A stretch of DNA of 64,000 nt from Epiperipatus broadwayi (GCA_028023455.1 JAQFVV010006199.1:6150972-6214971); one strand, 5' to 3'. Counted from the stretch's first letter, positions 21,311 through 36,207 are shown. The notes: generated by a model not told the origin, from the sequence alone. Translations and numbers: made by a program.

Positions 21311-24300
21311 CATTTTATTTGTATACATATAATAAAATATAATTATATTTCAAATGGTGGTAAATAACAAAATAAATTCCAATATCAATATCAATAGTAA
21401 TGTAACCAACCTAAATTCATTTATATAGACAAATCTAAAGCACTTTGGAAAGAAAACATGAAGATTTTAAATTGATATTACTTTTTCAAAGCTATATTTC
21501 AAATTTTATTCTATTATTTTATTCAACATTTGCAAAATTTTTCAATTTACAGCTTGTCAATATCAAATCAAGAAATACATAAACATAAACTTCATACTTT
21601 CTTTTCAAAATGCTTTAGATTCATCTATATAAATAAATTTTTGTAAAAAGGACAAACATTCTTTTCCTAAAGAAGTTATATTTTGTCCTTTGGATTGGGA
21701 GTATTTCATTTACTTAATAAATCAATGTTGGAGTATTAATCTAGTCTATTACATAATATTAGCCACTAAGAAAGTTTATATATATATATATATTGAGTTA
21801 TATAAGCTATTTTATGATAATTATTCATTAATTAACAATCTTAAATCAGTGATTTTTTTTATTATAAAAGAGTTTATTATTATTCAAAATACTTTAGAAA
21901 TTAAAAAAAAAACTAATTTTGTACAATATTTTTTAAATGAGTAGTTAGATTTTAGTACTTTTGTTTCAATTATTATATAATATTTTTTAGAAGAAAACTT
22001 AATATTTATAATTGACACATATATAGGAAAATTAATTTAGGTTTCTCATTTATCTTGTTAGCTATTTCTTTTACAAAAGCTATATTATGTGATTTTCAGA
22101 AATGCTAATCAAAAATTAATTAAATTGAACAGTATCTTATTTTAAAATAATAATTATTGAGTCACAACAAAAATATTATTTAATTTTTTTAAACCTTGTT
22201 TAATATCAGAATGAATATAGCACTTATCATGGTTTTTTGTAGTTAATAAAAGGTCACATTAATTGCAATAAAAAGAATATCTTGTGATGCCATCAAAAGT
22301 TAATTTTTACTTTTGGTTAGAAATGATAGTATACAGTAAATGGAAAAATATGTATTTATCTGTAAAGTTTGATAGTCCATTGTTATTAAAAAAAATAGAG
22401 AATAAATTTGGCAATGGATTTTGTTTAAAGTTGTAAAAGATACTCAGAAAATGTGAATGGTGATGACATAAATTATTTATTCATTCATAATAATAATAAT
22501 CTATAGGAGATCATATTTTTTGAAAAAATGATTTTTTTTATAAATTATTAATTTTTACAAAAGAAGTGATAAAGATGCTTAATATTAGCAGTAACTTTTG
22601 CTGCTGTAGCACTAAAATGGATGAAATGAGTGAATGCTCTTTGAAATGAAAATTTCAAAGATTTTTTAGTTTTTTTTTTCATTGCTTTGATTGAATGATA
22701 AAATTAACATTATAATTTAAATTCAGTATCTCACATTTCATAATTTTTGGGAAGGAACTACTGGATGTAAATAATATAAAATGATTTCACATTTGTTTTG
22801 AGAATTAATAAAATGTACATCCCATCCTGATACAACAAGTCTTCACATTAGAATTCATCATAGCATTTATTATCAATTTGTATTCATTATTTTGAGTTGC
22901 AATGGCTATAATCTATATATGATATTGATTTAAATCTTAAAATGCTCTAATTATATATATATATATATATTTAATTAAACAGGTATCTGTCTCAGTATCT
23001 TCCTATATTTCTATTTTTCAAGAATCTAATTAGTTTGCATTTAGTTCATATAGTATAATTTTTAGGCTCTCTGTTTTAGGTTTAGCATATCTCATTCAAC
23101 TTGTAATTTAAATAATTTTCTTAATCTTTTGCAAATGATCACTATTTTTTTCTACTTTTTAAAACAAATATAAAACTTATTATAAGTAATGCTTATAATA
23201 AAAAGAGAAAATTTTTATTTCATTATAACAATTGATTGTAAGAAAGCAATCAATTGAATCCAGTCAGGCAAGAGTAATTTTATTTTTCCATTTTTACAAT
23301 TTTATGGCTATATTTTTTTAAAAATTTTTATACAAATATTTTAATACTTAAGTAATGTTTATAATTAAAAAAATCATATTTAAAATATTTATATAAAACA
23401 AATATTCTTCATAGAAGCAGTATGAGATACCATTTGTAGCATTTATGTTATTATGCCATGGGTTTCTAATCAATTTTTCATTGTAGTGATCTTTAGAAAA
23501 AAATATGATGGCATTCTTTTTACTCAAAGAAAAAAGATATTGTACAAGATTTATTCATTATGTAATTAAAAATTAACTTAGATGATATATAATTAGAAAG
23601 TGACATATAATAAAAAGAAAATATGTCTTATCTAATTTTGAATCAGTAACTTTGTACTGCAGTCTATAATAACATTTCTGACAATCAAAAGGTTAAGAAG
23701 GTTCTTCCATGAATATAAAAGTCTTCATAAAAAAATACTAATTTCATTCAGCATATAATTAAAAATAAACTTTCAATATATACAGAATTAAAATGCTCTG
23801 AAAAGAAATAAAAAAAATATATACATTACCTAAAATATTTTTTTTACTTAACCAATTTTTATTTACTATTTTCATACCAATATAAATTCTTATTTCCTCC
23901 CAGAAAAAACATTGTCCTCATTGTAAAGCATAAACAGTATTGGCAAAGAAATATTAGACTTCTGATTTTTTTTTCAAAAATAATCTTTATTTGCACAAAA
24001 AGTAAAATATACATTGTAATATAAAGTTCATGATTACAATCATGTCTGACACATTAAAGACTAATTAGTTATTAAATTAGATGATGATTACAAGATTAAA
24101 AGTAAAATTTTATGTTATGTTACTTCTGATTTTTAAAATGTTTTTTAAACAATGCCACAAAAAAAGAAAGAGAAAAAAATCAATATTTTATTTGTTTAAG
24201 TAATTACAAAAACAAAAACACTGATATTATAGCACAAAATGCATCCAAAATAAATTTAAAATTCAGCATTATATTATCTTAATTTTTTGTATATATGCTT

Positions 24301-24460
24301 TATTTTAATATTAATAAATCATGATTCAGTGGGTTATTAATCTTAACTGAAATAGTAAATTCAAAATAGCAACTGTAAAATATAAAGTTAATATTAAAAA
24401 AATTACAGCAATTAAAAAGTTGGTGCTTTTTAAAATTAGTAATATACTTTTCAATGTTAA
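21310..24460. other. AT-rich stretch without recognised features
   Basis: Scattered microsatellites ((AT)n at about 21778-21794 and 22954-22970) and chance ORFs such as 21690-21944. Nothing assignable. Confidence 0.4.
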
Positions 24461-24462
24461 TC

Positions 24463-24559
24463 AACTTTTTCTTCTTTCTCTTCTTCTTTTTCTTCTTCCT
24501 ATTTTTCTTTCTTCTCTTCCTTTTCTTCTTCTTATTGTTGTTGTTGTTGTTGTTGTTAT
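24463..24559. repeat. Pyrimidine tract followed by (GTT)n
   Basis: About 70 bp of almost pure C/T on the plus strand, then eight GTT units. The minus-strand ORF through it encodes poly-Asn/Lys/Arg and is an artefact of the repeat. Confidence 0.85.
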
Positions 24560-27440
24560 TTAACATTTATTTGAATTTGTAATGACAAGTTAACTTTTTT
24601 TTGCTGTAGAAAATCATTACAATTACTTATGTTTTTTTATAAGACTCTTGATTTACTAGATATTTTGAGAACATTTTCTTTCTTTGTCCTAGGTAAAGCT
24701 ATATTCATTTGTCCAGAACATCATATTATCAGATTGAAAAGATAAATCTGCAAGTTCTTGAGAGTTGGATTAATTAATATTTTGAAGCTTAATAACAATG
24801 TTAATATTTTTAGCAAGGGTTATTTAATGGGTAATATTTATTACTATTATTATTGCTTAATAATGAAGCATTAGTATACTTTCAATATTTATTTTTGTTT
24901 GAAAGTCATTTTATTTAAAACAGATTTTATTTTGAGTTGAACAAATATTGAAGACCAGAGAGCTCATTCCAAAACTTTTTATTGGAAATTTTTTACATTT
25001 TTTTTTTTTCTGAAAAGAGACTGACAAAACTTTTGCCATAGTTTTTATTTTCAATTTAAAGCAAGAAGAAAAATGATTAATGAATTATTATCTTTATTGA
25101 TAAGAATACTACTTATCACATTTATTATTATACACTATATATAAAATTGCTATATTAAAAAAGATAAAGATAATGAAAAAAGTTAAAAAAATCATTTTTT
25201 ACATCATAAAGACATTTATATTGCATATATATATAAGTTATCATAATTATTTAATAGTTTAAAATAAATTATAAAAAATATACTGATTGCTGAAGTGGAG
25301 AAGAATTAATATTATACATAGATACATTAATATTATATCCTTGAAATAGTAAAAATTGAAAATTCTCAATGTTCGTAATATTTTATCTTAATTTTTTATG
25401 TGCTAAGTTCTTATTAAGGCAACTAGGTAATAAGATAAGATATCCAATCAATAATACTTGGTCATTATCAATAGTAATTTGACACTTTATTACTTTTTTA
25501 AAACAATTTGCTCATGAATTTAGATTGCATTGTTTAATTTTTATGATTTTTAAAAAGATTCCATTAAAAAATTGATTATGAGTGAAAACTAATATATATT
25601 TTATATCTTGTTTTGAAACTTATAGATTGCTATATTAATCCATTTAACAAAGATTAATATAGTAATACAAATGTAAGCTGATGCATAAAACATGCAAATA
25701 ATTCAGTCAGTCACTTGTAAATTGAAAGAGATATAAAGTTAAATAATTTTGAGGATATCATCTAGTAAATTATAGAATCTAAGAATCAGAGAGATTTAAG
25801 AGACTTGGTTTTAATTTGAACAGAAACTGGGTATATTTCAGAAAGATATATTGCTAGATCTGTATTTAAATAGTACTTTATTTTTTAAATTGCAACCACA
25901 TACATAGTGATACAGATAATAGTTAGAAATGTTTGCCAATGGATATTGGATAAAGCACTGGCAATTAATGTAGAGAAAGTGTTTATGTATTTAGCATATA
26001 AATTTTTAAAATAGCTTATCTATATTAATAAATAAAAAAAACTTTTAGAGATTCTATAGACTTTATTTAAACTCCTCAATTCTGCCATTATATCCACATT
26101 AATATGTCTTTAATTATATAGTTGAAGATTTATATCTGATTGCATGTTCAATGGGCAGTGGTTATTAAATTTCATTTATATGGCAATTAAGTATAATGGT
26201 CAGGGATTGTCTTAAATCTTTTAATAAGACTCCACTAATGTGTAGGGAGACTAAATTCATCAGTCTTTATTGTTAGATCTGGAAAAAGAAATTTATTTGA
26301 AAATTTATAAGAAATCCATTTTTTAATCTATAATTTTTCAGTTGTTGAAGAAATTCTTGGCTGAACATCCAAAAAAAGTTAATTTGAGATGAGTCTTAGA
26401 TTGTTAACCTATATCTTGACTTATTAGCTTTTGAAAAATCCGAACTACCTAACAGTTTTTTATAAATTTTTTGAGGGGTAATTTTTCTTCTGATATCTAA
26501 TAGATGAGAGAACAGGAAGCCATTGCAAATGAATAGATTTAAGTTTTCTAGTAATATTTTCATGTTAATACTTAACTGAATTCACCAAGCAGGGATATAG
26601 GATTCATCAGCTGAATTTACTAAATGCTAAAGGAATTTGTTTATAAAATACTTGCAACACAACTGCAAGCATTTCCCATCCTGCTTTTGAAGGAGATTTT
26701 TTAAAAAATTATTCTAGGTCTAACATTAATAGATGAAAATAATAAATTAGTCTGAAGTCCAAAAATACTCCTAAATAATATGAAATTTTAATCTATTGTT
26801 GCAAAAATTATATTTAGAAGGATATTGACATAGACATATCAATTTATTTGTTTTTAAGCAATATTGGAACCCAGATTATTATAAAGGTTATTAGGCAATA
26901 GCAATGAAATTGGCATATGCATTGAAAGTTCTTTAGTGAACTTATGTTAATAGAGATTAAAGATTTTAGAGACTTTGCCATAATATCTGAAATGTATGGA
27001 CACAGGAATAGCATAATATATAATGCTTAAAAGTAATTATTGGTTTTATTTAGACAATAGTTGTTTGTCATAGACTGATTTAGCTATTACTTGTGAAAAA
27101 CATATTGCTTATTCATTAGTTATCTAAATGCCACCATCAGTTATGGTAGTTTTTTTTTTGCATGTACTACTAATATTGATATAATATTATTATATGATAA
27201 AAAATTCTGTGGCCATTTTCTAAGAAAATAATACATTGTCATACTCTCCAAACATCATCTAACAATGTCCAAAAAAATCATTTGTTTCTTTATTTAAATT
27301 GATCTTTGATCCTATAATCACTCAATGATGCATGCTTATGTTTTCTTTGATTTATTGCCTTGCTGTGATGTGATGTATTTGGCTTCTCCTTAAACGAAGT
27401 CAAGAATATCTCAGCAACTATGCCCAGATAAACCTGTTAG
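24560..27440. other. AT-rich stretch without recognised features
   Basis: No gene, RNA or repeat that I can support. Confidence 0.4.
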
Positions 27441-27464
27441 CCACTTTATTTTCCATTCCCCACT

Positions 27465-28405
27465 CTAAGTCTTCCCACATTCTGCCCCATCCCATTTCCA
27501 CAACATAGTCTTTGTCAACTCTATGGCCTTTAAATCTAAACCCCTCTTATCTTTTTGCAAACCCAGCATAAAAACTACTAACTCACTTTCTGTATTGTCA
27601 CTTTGTTGATACCTATTCTCCCATAACTTCATTATCTGTACCCTTTCTGCTTTCAAGCATTTACATTCAATCAACAGAGGCCTAATATTTTCTATACCTT
27701 CCTTACACAATTTGCACGCTAAATCACCCATAGTTTTCCATTTACATGTATATTCTCTTGTTGCTAAAGATCCCATTCAAGCCTTAAACAATAAACTACT
27801 TTCCTTACTATTATCATAAATTAACTCGCTTCCAATATTCCGTTTACTTCTATATATATTTAAACTCTTCTTACCCCCCATACTACTTCTCCATCTCTCC
27901 AACTCCCTATTTTTTATTAATGTTTCTATTCTTTTATCCCATTCCTTACCACTGTAACACTCAACAATCCTCCTAACACAATCATCCCACCTTTTATACA
28001 AGTATGCTGATATAAATTCTTTATCCAAATCTTTTGCATACTGCATTACCTTTCTCACCCATCTTGTTACCTGCCCTTTACTCATAACCCAATTAAACAC
28101 TATTTTGGCTATTCTTTTACTATCCATAAATTGCAACCTACCAAAAATTTTCATTTTACTTTTTGCATCTCTCATATAGTAACTTGACCATCCCATTTCT
28201 CCTTGAATTGCCTCCTTTCTGTCTACATCTCTGCATCTAATGCATGTCTTCCTACTTCCCTTTGTACTTTCTCTAAATAATCTAAAATCCTTTTACTAAC
28301 ACATAGTGCATCATTACCATATGTTAACCCTGTTATTGCAACTTCCTTCCATACAATTCTAGCTACATCATATTTATTATATGAAAATAGTGCTGCAATG
28401 GGCAA
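27465..28405 (-). pseudogene. LINE (non-LTR retrotransposon) 3' coding relic
   Basis: Minus-strand reading from 28405: ITGLTYGNDALCVSKRILDY then LEKVQREVGRHALDA, typical of the region after the RT core in LINE proteins. A +1/-1 slip near 28220 moves the frame to RKEAIQGEMGWSSYYMRDAK and on to ...SLLFKA. A single in-frame stop at 27777-27779 interrupts it. The same frame then continues with a C-terminal zinc-knuckle-like CKLCKEGIENIRPLLIECKC (C-x2-C ... E-C) and ends at 27465. The 5' part, including the YxDD catalytic core and endonuclease, is missing. One frameshift and one stop over 310 codons suggest a relatively young relic. The clade is not resolved. Confidence 0.8.
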
Positions 28406-28409
28406 GCAG

Positions 28410-31400
28410 TAACTAATGTATTGCTTTGAAAATTAATGTTCATATCTGATGAATTACAATGTCTTTATATATATATATATATATTTTAAATATTTATTAT
28501 TAAAATTTTAGAATATAGTGATCCACAATTTTTAGAATATAATGATAACCATTTGAATTGCAACTATGGAGACGAAAGAAAGCAAATAAAATAGATAATA
28601 AGTAAGTCCACCAGTTAAGTTTTGATAGTCTATTTTGTTTATAGTTGAATTCTATAAATATACTGCATTCATATAATTTGTTTTGCTCGTTCTACATTTT
28701 CATAACATCATGAGTACTCACAATTTGGGGTGTGTGTGTGTCATTGTTTAACTGTTTTGCATATTTTAAATATACTCATATAATGTTGATTTAATATATT
28801 GTTATAAAGTTATACATTTGATACATTGTTTTCTATAAACATTTAACATAGTAATTGATGTTATCAAGCTATTACAATTTAAACCTGCACTTCCAGTATT
28901 TAATAGTATGCAAATATCATCAAACATTTTAATGTTATTCTTTTGATAATTTACATGGTATTTTGATATTTTAAAAAAATCTAATATGGAAAATTAACGC
29001 ATTTAATTTTAAATTTTGAATTCAACAATATGATTTTTTCCTTCTGTAAAACCGTATTTCTTTATTCAGAAAGTATGACCAAAAAAAAAACAACAACAAC
29101 AACAAAGATATGTATTTATCTTGAAGTGCCTTGCATATTCTTTATTTCCTTAAAACATCTAATTATGTTTCCATTGGCTATTGAAAAACCTGGATTATAA
29201 GATTTTTCAAAAAATTTGTCATTGTTTTTGTTTGAGGGCTGTTTGAAATCATTACCCTCGGTAAATTATTTAAAACTCTTTTACTTTTATATAATAACAT
29301 ACGCGTACATATATTCTTTATCCTTCCAAACTTATTTTCTTATAGTAATCAATACATATGTATTTAAAAGTTATTAGAATAGAAGAAATAACGGTCATAT
29401 TCAAACGATTAAAAGTTCCAATAAAAATATTTACAATTAACTGTAATTAATATTATTTATTTTTGCAGTAGTATTAATGCTATAATCTACCAGTAGACAA
29501 TAATTTAAGAAAAAAATGTTTTTACTTTACTCAAGTAATAGATAAAAGAAACATAATCACGGCAGTCTGAGAAGCAGTTTGAAAAAGCTCTATCTTCATT
29601 TTTTCTCCTTTTTTTAAAAGTAAAGTAATACACTTTATTTGAGAAAAAGAAAGAATGTTTTCAACAGGTGAAGATTTGAGATAGCAAGAATTTATTTGAG
29701 CATCAATATCACTTTTCTTAAGAGATTGATGAATAGAATCTTTTTCATATAATTTTACACTTTCTGTAATAAATTAGAAATACATGGTTTATTTTATTTA
29801 CGTATACATATTATGTAGAATATATAGTAGTTTGAGCCAATCTATCTGCAAACCTGAATAATATAATGTAATTGTAGAATCCATTAATCTATTAATAGAA
29901 ATAATTTTTTTTGTAATGTTATTTAAATTTAATTTCCAAGCGCAACCCTTTCAATTATCAATTATATACAACTATTGTTTGGTATCAAATACATAAATGA
30001 TCATAATCGTTCTTCTATAATCGTTATAAAATTATGGTTATTTTAATTTCAGAACAACAAAAAAACAGAGATTAAGAGAAAGAAAAAAAATTAAAATTTA
30101 GAAAAAAGAAAATATTGGAGTCAAAATTTTTATACTTATAATTAAAGGATGGAAATATTGTTGTACAAATACACAATCTTATGTACAATTATTGCAAGCA
30201 GATCATTGTTAGCACACGATACCCATAATCACTAGATCCTGTAATAATCTAATTGTTTGAAGATAATTTAAAAATAGAGCGAAAATTTGTGTTTTTTAAA
30301 AAAATCAAAATTATAAAAAAACATTAAAAGATAATAAACTAGAAATTAACCTTTGAAATATAGCATTTATAAGCTGTGGTATTAGTGATTAGTAACATCT
30401 GTGACTGGAATGTATATTTTTTTCTGTGGAGTCTTAATAATTGGACTTTGTAACTTTAAATGAAGTTTAGAATAATATTAGGAATAGAATGGACAGAATA
30501 TACAAAGAGGGAAAAAATAATTGATGCAAAACACAACAATTTAAATTAAAATGAAAGACATTATATAAAACAATTATAAATTAGCTCTTCCATACCAAAT
30601 TAAATGCTGTCCATACAGAAATGAAGGACAAATTTCAATACGTCTAAAGATGACAATCTTACAAGAATAGATAGAATAAAAAATGCAGAATATAAAGGAT
30701 AAAAAATACAGAGTTCCACTGGGAATAAAAAATACAGTGGGACTTGACATAGAAAGTGCTTTAAAATAAACAAATTGTATAACAAAAGCTTTTTCTCACT
30801 ACAATGAACCCTAAAATGACACCCATCTTTGTTATGTAAAGCTTGAATTATCAATTTAGTTTGACTATTTTTTTTATATCTTTAACACTATAAATATACT
30901 ATACTTTCTTTTATTAGTTTTAATTATTCTGATAAATACATATAATAATTTTCATCCATAAATCAAAAATCTAAATTAGGGTATTCGTTAATATTATTAT
31001 GAAAATGTAAAAAGTCTGTAAAAGTATTAATGAACAAAAATGCTATAATGAACACCATTGATTGTCATAGGATGAGCATAATCAAGATTTTCTAGGATCG
31101 TTCTGAATAGCTGACTGATAAAACTGATTAATTCCATAAAAAATAGTTTACAATTGAAAAAGTAAAAATAAATTGATTTTTAATTAGCATAAGTTTATTT
31201 ATTTGCTTTTAAAAGATTGATTTTAATTTTAATTATGAGCCCAAAAATAATTAAATCAAGATATCAAGAAAAAGAAGAATCCAATTGAAAAAGTTGTAAA
31301 ACTGTCAGTTAACAAAAAATGTTATGACATATACCATTGGTTAATACAGATGCCCATGTACAACATATTCTTGAGTCTTTTTAATAAGATGATTAATATA

Positions 31401-31420
31401 ATGAAAAAAAATTCCAAAGA
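28410..31420. other. AT-rich stretch without recognised features
   Basis: Includes a (AT)n run at about 28469-28484 and a (CAA)n run at about 29088-29105. No gene or mobile-element signature could be supported. Confidence 0.4.
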
Positions 31421-31423
31421 AGA

Positions 31424-31578
31424 AAAAAGTGTGACATGATCATAATTCTTTATGCTTACACAAGCTGTTTTTCACAGAGGCAAAACTCTCCATACAGTAG
31501 TGACACTTCCTACTCCATTCCTACAGCTATTGATTACTCTGGCTTGCACTGAGTGGCACAACTGTATGGTTTTTCCTC
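31424..31578. mobile_element. Foldback element fragment, copy D (no ribozyme)
   Basis: The outer left end (GACATGATCA ... CTTTATGCTTAC) and the segment GGCAAAACTCTCCATACAGT match the other foldback copies. It then jumps directly to the opposite arm (ATTGATTACTCTGGCTTGCA, CTGAGTGGCA, ACTGTATGG). The central part with the hammerheads is deleted, leaving a short hairpin. Confidence 0.75.
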
Positions 31579-31579
31579 T

Positions 31580-34500
31580 GCAAGAAAAAAATGATTATTT
31601 ATTAGTATAAATTTATTTTTGCTTTTCAGAAGATTAATTTTAATTTTCATTGTAAGACAGATAACACGCTTAGAATATAACATTAATTTTTTTTTCTAAA
31701 CAAAAAAACTGATGTTTTGTAAATGATATGACTAAATCAGCATTGTATAAATATCTATCAGTGTTTATTTACATCATTATTTAGTAATTTCTAAAGTTTT
31801 ATTTTAATTTCCATTAAGATTGAACTACGCAATATGCTCAGCAGTTAATTTTATATTTATATTGAATAAATATTTTTGATTTTGCATTATATTTTTTTCT
31901 GTAATTATTTTGAGTGATACCAGTGCTCTATGCTCTAGACTTAGAACTGATTACCCTTAAATATATGTATTCAATGTATATAAATGTATATGTATTCAGT
32001 AATATAAATGTTTTTCTGCAATCAATTAATTCATTATAGCAGACTCTATTATATTAAAAACAAATAAAAGAATAAAACTTTAAAGAACTGACCAAACCTA
32101 TAGTTTATCTTTACTTTATCATATTGTATATCAATTTCTCATTAGAATTAATAATAAATTAATTGTATATTATATGCATGTTACTCCTATTAAAAATTCA
32201 AAATTGTAAAAAAATATATATAAAGATAAAACATTTGATAGTTCATTAAACTATAATACACTAACTATTTAGAAATTAAATTATAAAATTATTTATAAAG
32301 TCTAAATTTAAATAAGCTAAGAAAATTAAGAAAAAACACATACTTGAGCTAATAACATTTATTAATTTATTATATTAGTGAAAAATAATTATAGTTATAT
32401 TTTTTTACTATTACAATTATTTCTCAGTATCTGTCTATTATCTATTATATAACTATTTGAAAATTTATTTATTTAATAACTCAACAAATATTGCTCAATC
32501 TTTATAAACCTGCATAATATTCTTTCTTTTTCTATTTGGAGAATTACATAGGCTATGGATTTTTATATGATGTTACTTAATTGTGTGAAAAAATTTGGTA
32601 ATTTACTACTAATGAAATCAAAACTGTGAATATAAAATTTGTTTGTATTAGGAATGACCTTTAGGGAATTTTTCATCATCTAAAAGTAATATTTTTCAGC
32701 AATTCAAACAAACTTTCAAATTTATATATAAATATGGTTTTAATTTCTCCTTATATGTAAAAACAAAAAAATACTTAATTGTAATTATTAATTAGAGAAA
32801 ATATAACTTACTATCAAAAATTTATCGGCTGAACGTTTTCGAGGAACCATGCCTCATACTCATAGCCTTCATAGAATGCTGAAGGTTTATTTAAAATATT
32901 GTTTTAAGTGTTTATAAAATATTTAATAACTGGTTGTTAATTTATTATGCAAAGTGCTATTATTTTTAAAAGTAAGTAATTTAGAAAAATCACATCTGAG
33001 GGATTGATTATCTGTCTAAATATGGCAAATATATTAAAGGAATTGCATAGAAAAATGAGCATCAGCAATAGGTGTTAGGGTATAATTCAAATATTTTAAT
33101 AAGAAGTAAAGGATTTGCAATCAACAATCAAGATGGAAGACAGCTCTATTGTGTGTAAGTTACTGGTAATCCTTTATTGTTTATCCTTTTTTTTTATTCT
33201 TATCCGTACATATATAAATTTGAAAAGTTTGTTTTTTAACTCAATAAATATTGTACCAATCTTGATAAATCTTGCATTATAGTAATTTATTGGGTTTTTT
33301 TTTTAAATTTGAGTGAAGGTATGGGAACTTCCAGTAATAAATAAATTAATGAACATAATTTACTCAAGTAGTATACCTTTTTACATTCATGTTGTTCCAC
33401 CCATAAATTCTAACTTTGCGATTCTGTCAAATAAACCCTATGATCTCATCAAATAATGTGAACACTAGAACTTCTGACAAACTTAAGTCATAAATTTGTA
33501 CATAAAAATAATAAAATAACATTATGATATTAAATAAAAACAGATAGTTGTGAGTTTTTGTTTCATTGTGATAATTATGGATAGAACTCTGATGGAAATA
33601 ATCAAACAAAATGTAGAAGAAAACTCAGCAATTTATTCAGAATGCTGGAAAGCATCTAAAACTGATTAACTATGATCTGACAGTGGAAACTGCATAAAGA
33701 AGCAATGATATAAAAAATGAGTCCACTTTATTGATTTTGTTTTAATAAAAGTTTATTATCCCCCCCACAAAGCATATAAAACTGAAGAACTATGATCTGC
33801 CAGCTGCAAAAGAAGATGGCATTTTTGTTTGAATTCTGGATGATATTTAAAAAATCAGTTCACCTCACTGATTACATTTTAATAAATATATATATTTTTT
33901 TGCATTTTGATAAAAGTTTACTCATTTCTTTTTTGTTTTTTAACAAAATAAATGTAGTTAGACATTTCTCGATCAAGATTCTGGTCATTGTATTGTATAA
34001 ATACATGCTTTAACTCTCCATTTTTTAAAAATATGAGCTAAATATAGGTTTATTTTTTTTTTTGTAGTTAATATATTTATTATTTTTGTAATTAATATAT
34101 TTATTTAAGTGATAGAATAGATATAGTATTTTTTTTTTTTTGCTTATGTAGTATTACTTTTTGGTAATTTTGCTTTAGTGCCCGTTTTTTAATTTCATAC
34201 CAGAGCTAATATACATAGTATTTTTTTAATTTTAAGAAATATTTTGGAATTGCTGACCATGTTTGTGAGAGTAGAATGCTATGCATTGTGTGCATGTGTG
34301 TGTGGGGGGAGGGAGGTGATGGCTTTGACAGCATGAAATTAAAAAGGATGCAAAGAAGACATTGTTTTTATTTAGTATTGTAATATGTTTTTATTATTTT
34401 TGTACATAAATTTATATTTTTCATATTCTTAAAAATCTATTTTTTCAGATTTAGTCTGGTATGATTAGTGTTATGTATTAGAGCTGCTACAATTTTTCAC

Positions 34501-36100
34501 ATACATATCAATCTACTGATAATTTTCTAAATCTTCTGAAATTGTCATGAAATAACATATACACATGGTTAGTTTTTATTCATGTTTGTCAGAATTTTCA
34601 GGTTTATACATTATTTGATATCCAAGATTATAAAGTTATTGGTGGACTGATATAAAATTTTAGTATATTACATTTATGTTATCATACCCAAATAGTTTGA
34701 TCTCAAGCTTATGTGTAGATGGTGAAAATCATGGATAGCAGTGCAGATGGTATAATTTCATTTTTATTATATATATTTAGTTGACATTTTTAACATATAC
34801 ATGCATACTTATGATGCAATTATTTTAAAATTATATACATTAGAACCACAGCAAAAAATAAATACAATGCAGTTATAAAAAGTATAGTGGAGTAATAAAC
34901 AGAAAGAGAAAGCACAATTGCATACGTTTGTTCTATATTCAACTATAGGGGCATAAATATAGGAATGTACTCACTCAATCATTCTCAAAAATAAAATAAA
35001 AATTTACTATCATTCTTCCTCAGTGATCTTATAGGAAAATCAATGCTAACAAAACACAAAAGATGCAATAATTTCACAGGATATATGAGACAAGAAGATG
35101 ATTACCGCATCATAGAAAAATATGTATGACCAATTTATGAACTTTTTATTTAATTTTGTTTTTTCAAATCATTAGAAATTAAATATTTGCTTAAGTGTTT
35201 GACATACTATAATGCTTTAAAGAAAAAGGAAGTATTCAACATTTACACATCGTGGTACAAACTGCATAGGTTTACGTGCAAAAAATATTTATAAATTTAA
35301 ATATAGAAAGAGAAAAAAATATTTGAGGAGACCTTATATGAACATTCCTACTCAAATTATGTGAATGCATATATTCTATGTTTATTTGAAATATTTTCAT
35401 GGTATTAGTCTACTTTAAATATAGGTTGTGTAAAATTGTTTACAGAGCTATCACATATAAATACGTACTTTTGTAGTAAGAAAAAAAATCATCAAAATTA
35501 AAGAAACAGAACTGATCAGATAATTTTAATTTGAAATAATACCAATGATTATAATTCTAAATATTAATATATAGAGTCAAAGTAATAATTAAAGATGAAA
35601 ATAAAATTTATTGGCATCAAACAGAAATTTTATGCAGATTACCTAAAAAATAATAATTTTAATATAATGTACATATTTTAAACTATTCATTTTTCAAAAG
35701 TGAATAGATATTTATTGTTGTTAAGTTGTATAGATGCATGCATTCACAGACAGACTGACTTTGAAATTATTTATAAATACATAATAAATTTATAATTTAA
35801 AAATATAATAAATTAAATTTCAATTTAAAATGATTAAATACTACTAGCAATATAAATAAAGATATATTTCTAATTTTGAAAATCAAAATAATCATCAATA
35901 AAATATTTATATTGCATATTGCTGTTAAATATTTCTTTTTATTTAAAGTGGAATATTTAAGCTAGCATATACTCAGTATTTAAAACTACCTCAAATAACA
36001 CAACAATGAGTTTTATAGGGAAAAAAAGACATACTTTTAAAATTTTTAGATCTTTTAACTTACAATTTTATTTAAATGTTTTCTTAAATATGTGCCATAT
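31580..36100. other. AT-rich stretch without recognised genes
   Basis: No gene or transposon assigned. ATGGAAGACAGCTCTATTGT then GTGTAAGT at 33132-33163 has a perfect donor consensus after a short ATG frame (MEDSSIV) and could be a first exon, but nothing else supports it. Confidence 0.35.
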
Positions 36101-36115
36101 GAATATTTCATTTGT

Positions 36116-36207
36116 TAAGCGCTGGTGGCCTAATGGTTATCATAGCTGCCTTCCAAGAAGCTGACCCGGGTTCGCTTCCCGGTCAACGCATTTGTCATAT
36201 AAAAAAA
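36116..36207 (+). mobile_element. Short tRNA-Gly(TCC)-derived SINE with 14-bp TSD
   Basis: 36119-36190 folds as tRNA-Gly with anticodon TCC (loop CTTCCAA), A box TGGCCTAATGG and B box GGTTCGCTTCC. It is followed by TTTGTCATAT and nine A. The 14-bp direct repeat AATATTTCATTTGT flanks it exactly (36102-36115 and 36208-36221), which marks retroposition. Acceptor and anticodon stems each have one mismatch, and the conserved A58 of the T loop is C, so it is not a functional tRNA gene. The TTAAGCG start and CATAT-A(n) tail match the SINE at 12.94 kb. Confidence 0.9.

Noticed and set aside
24300-24566. 88-codon minus-strand ORF
   Set aside because: Encoded by a pyrimidine tract and (GTT)n; poly-Asn/Lys is a microsatellite artefact.
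36119-36190. Functional tRNA-Gly(TCC) gene
   Set aside because: The poly(A) tail, exact 14-bp target-site duplication, two stem mismatches and the A58 change show a retroposed SINE rather than a working tRNA gene.
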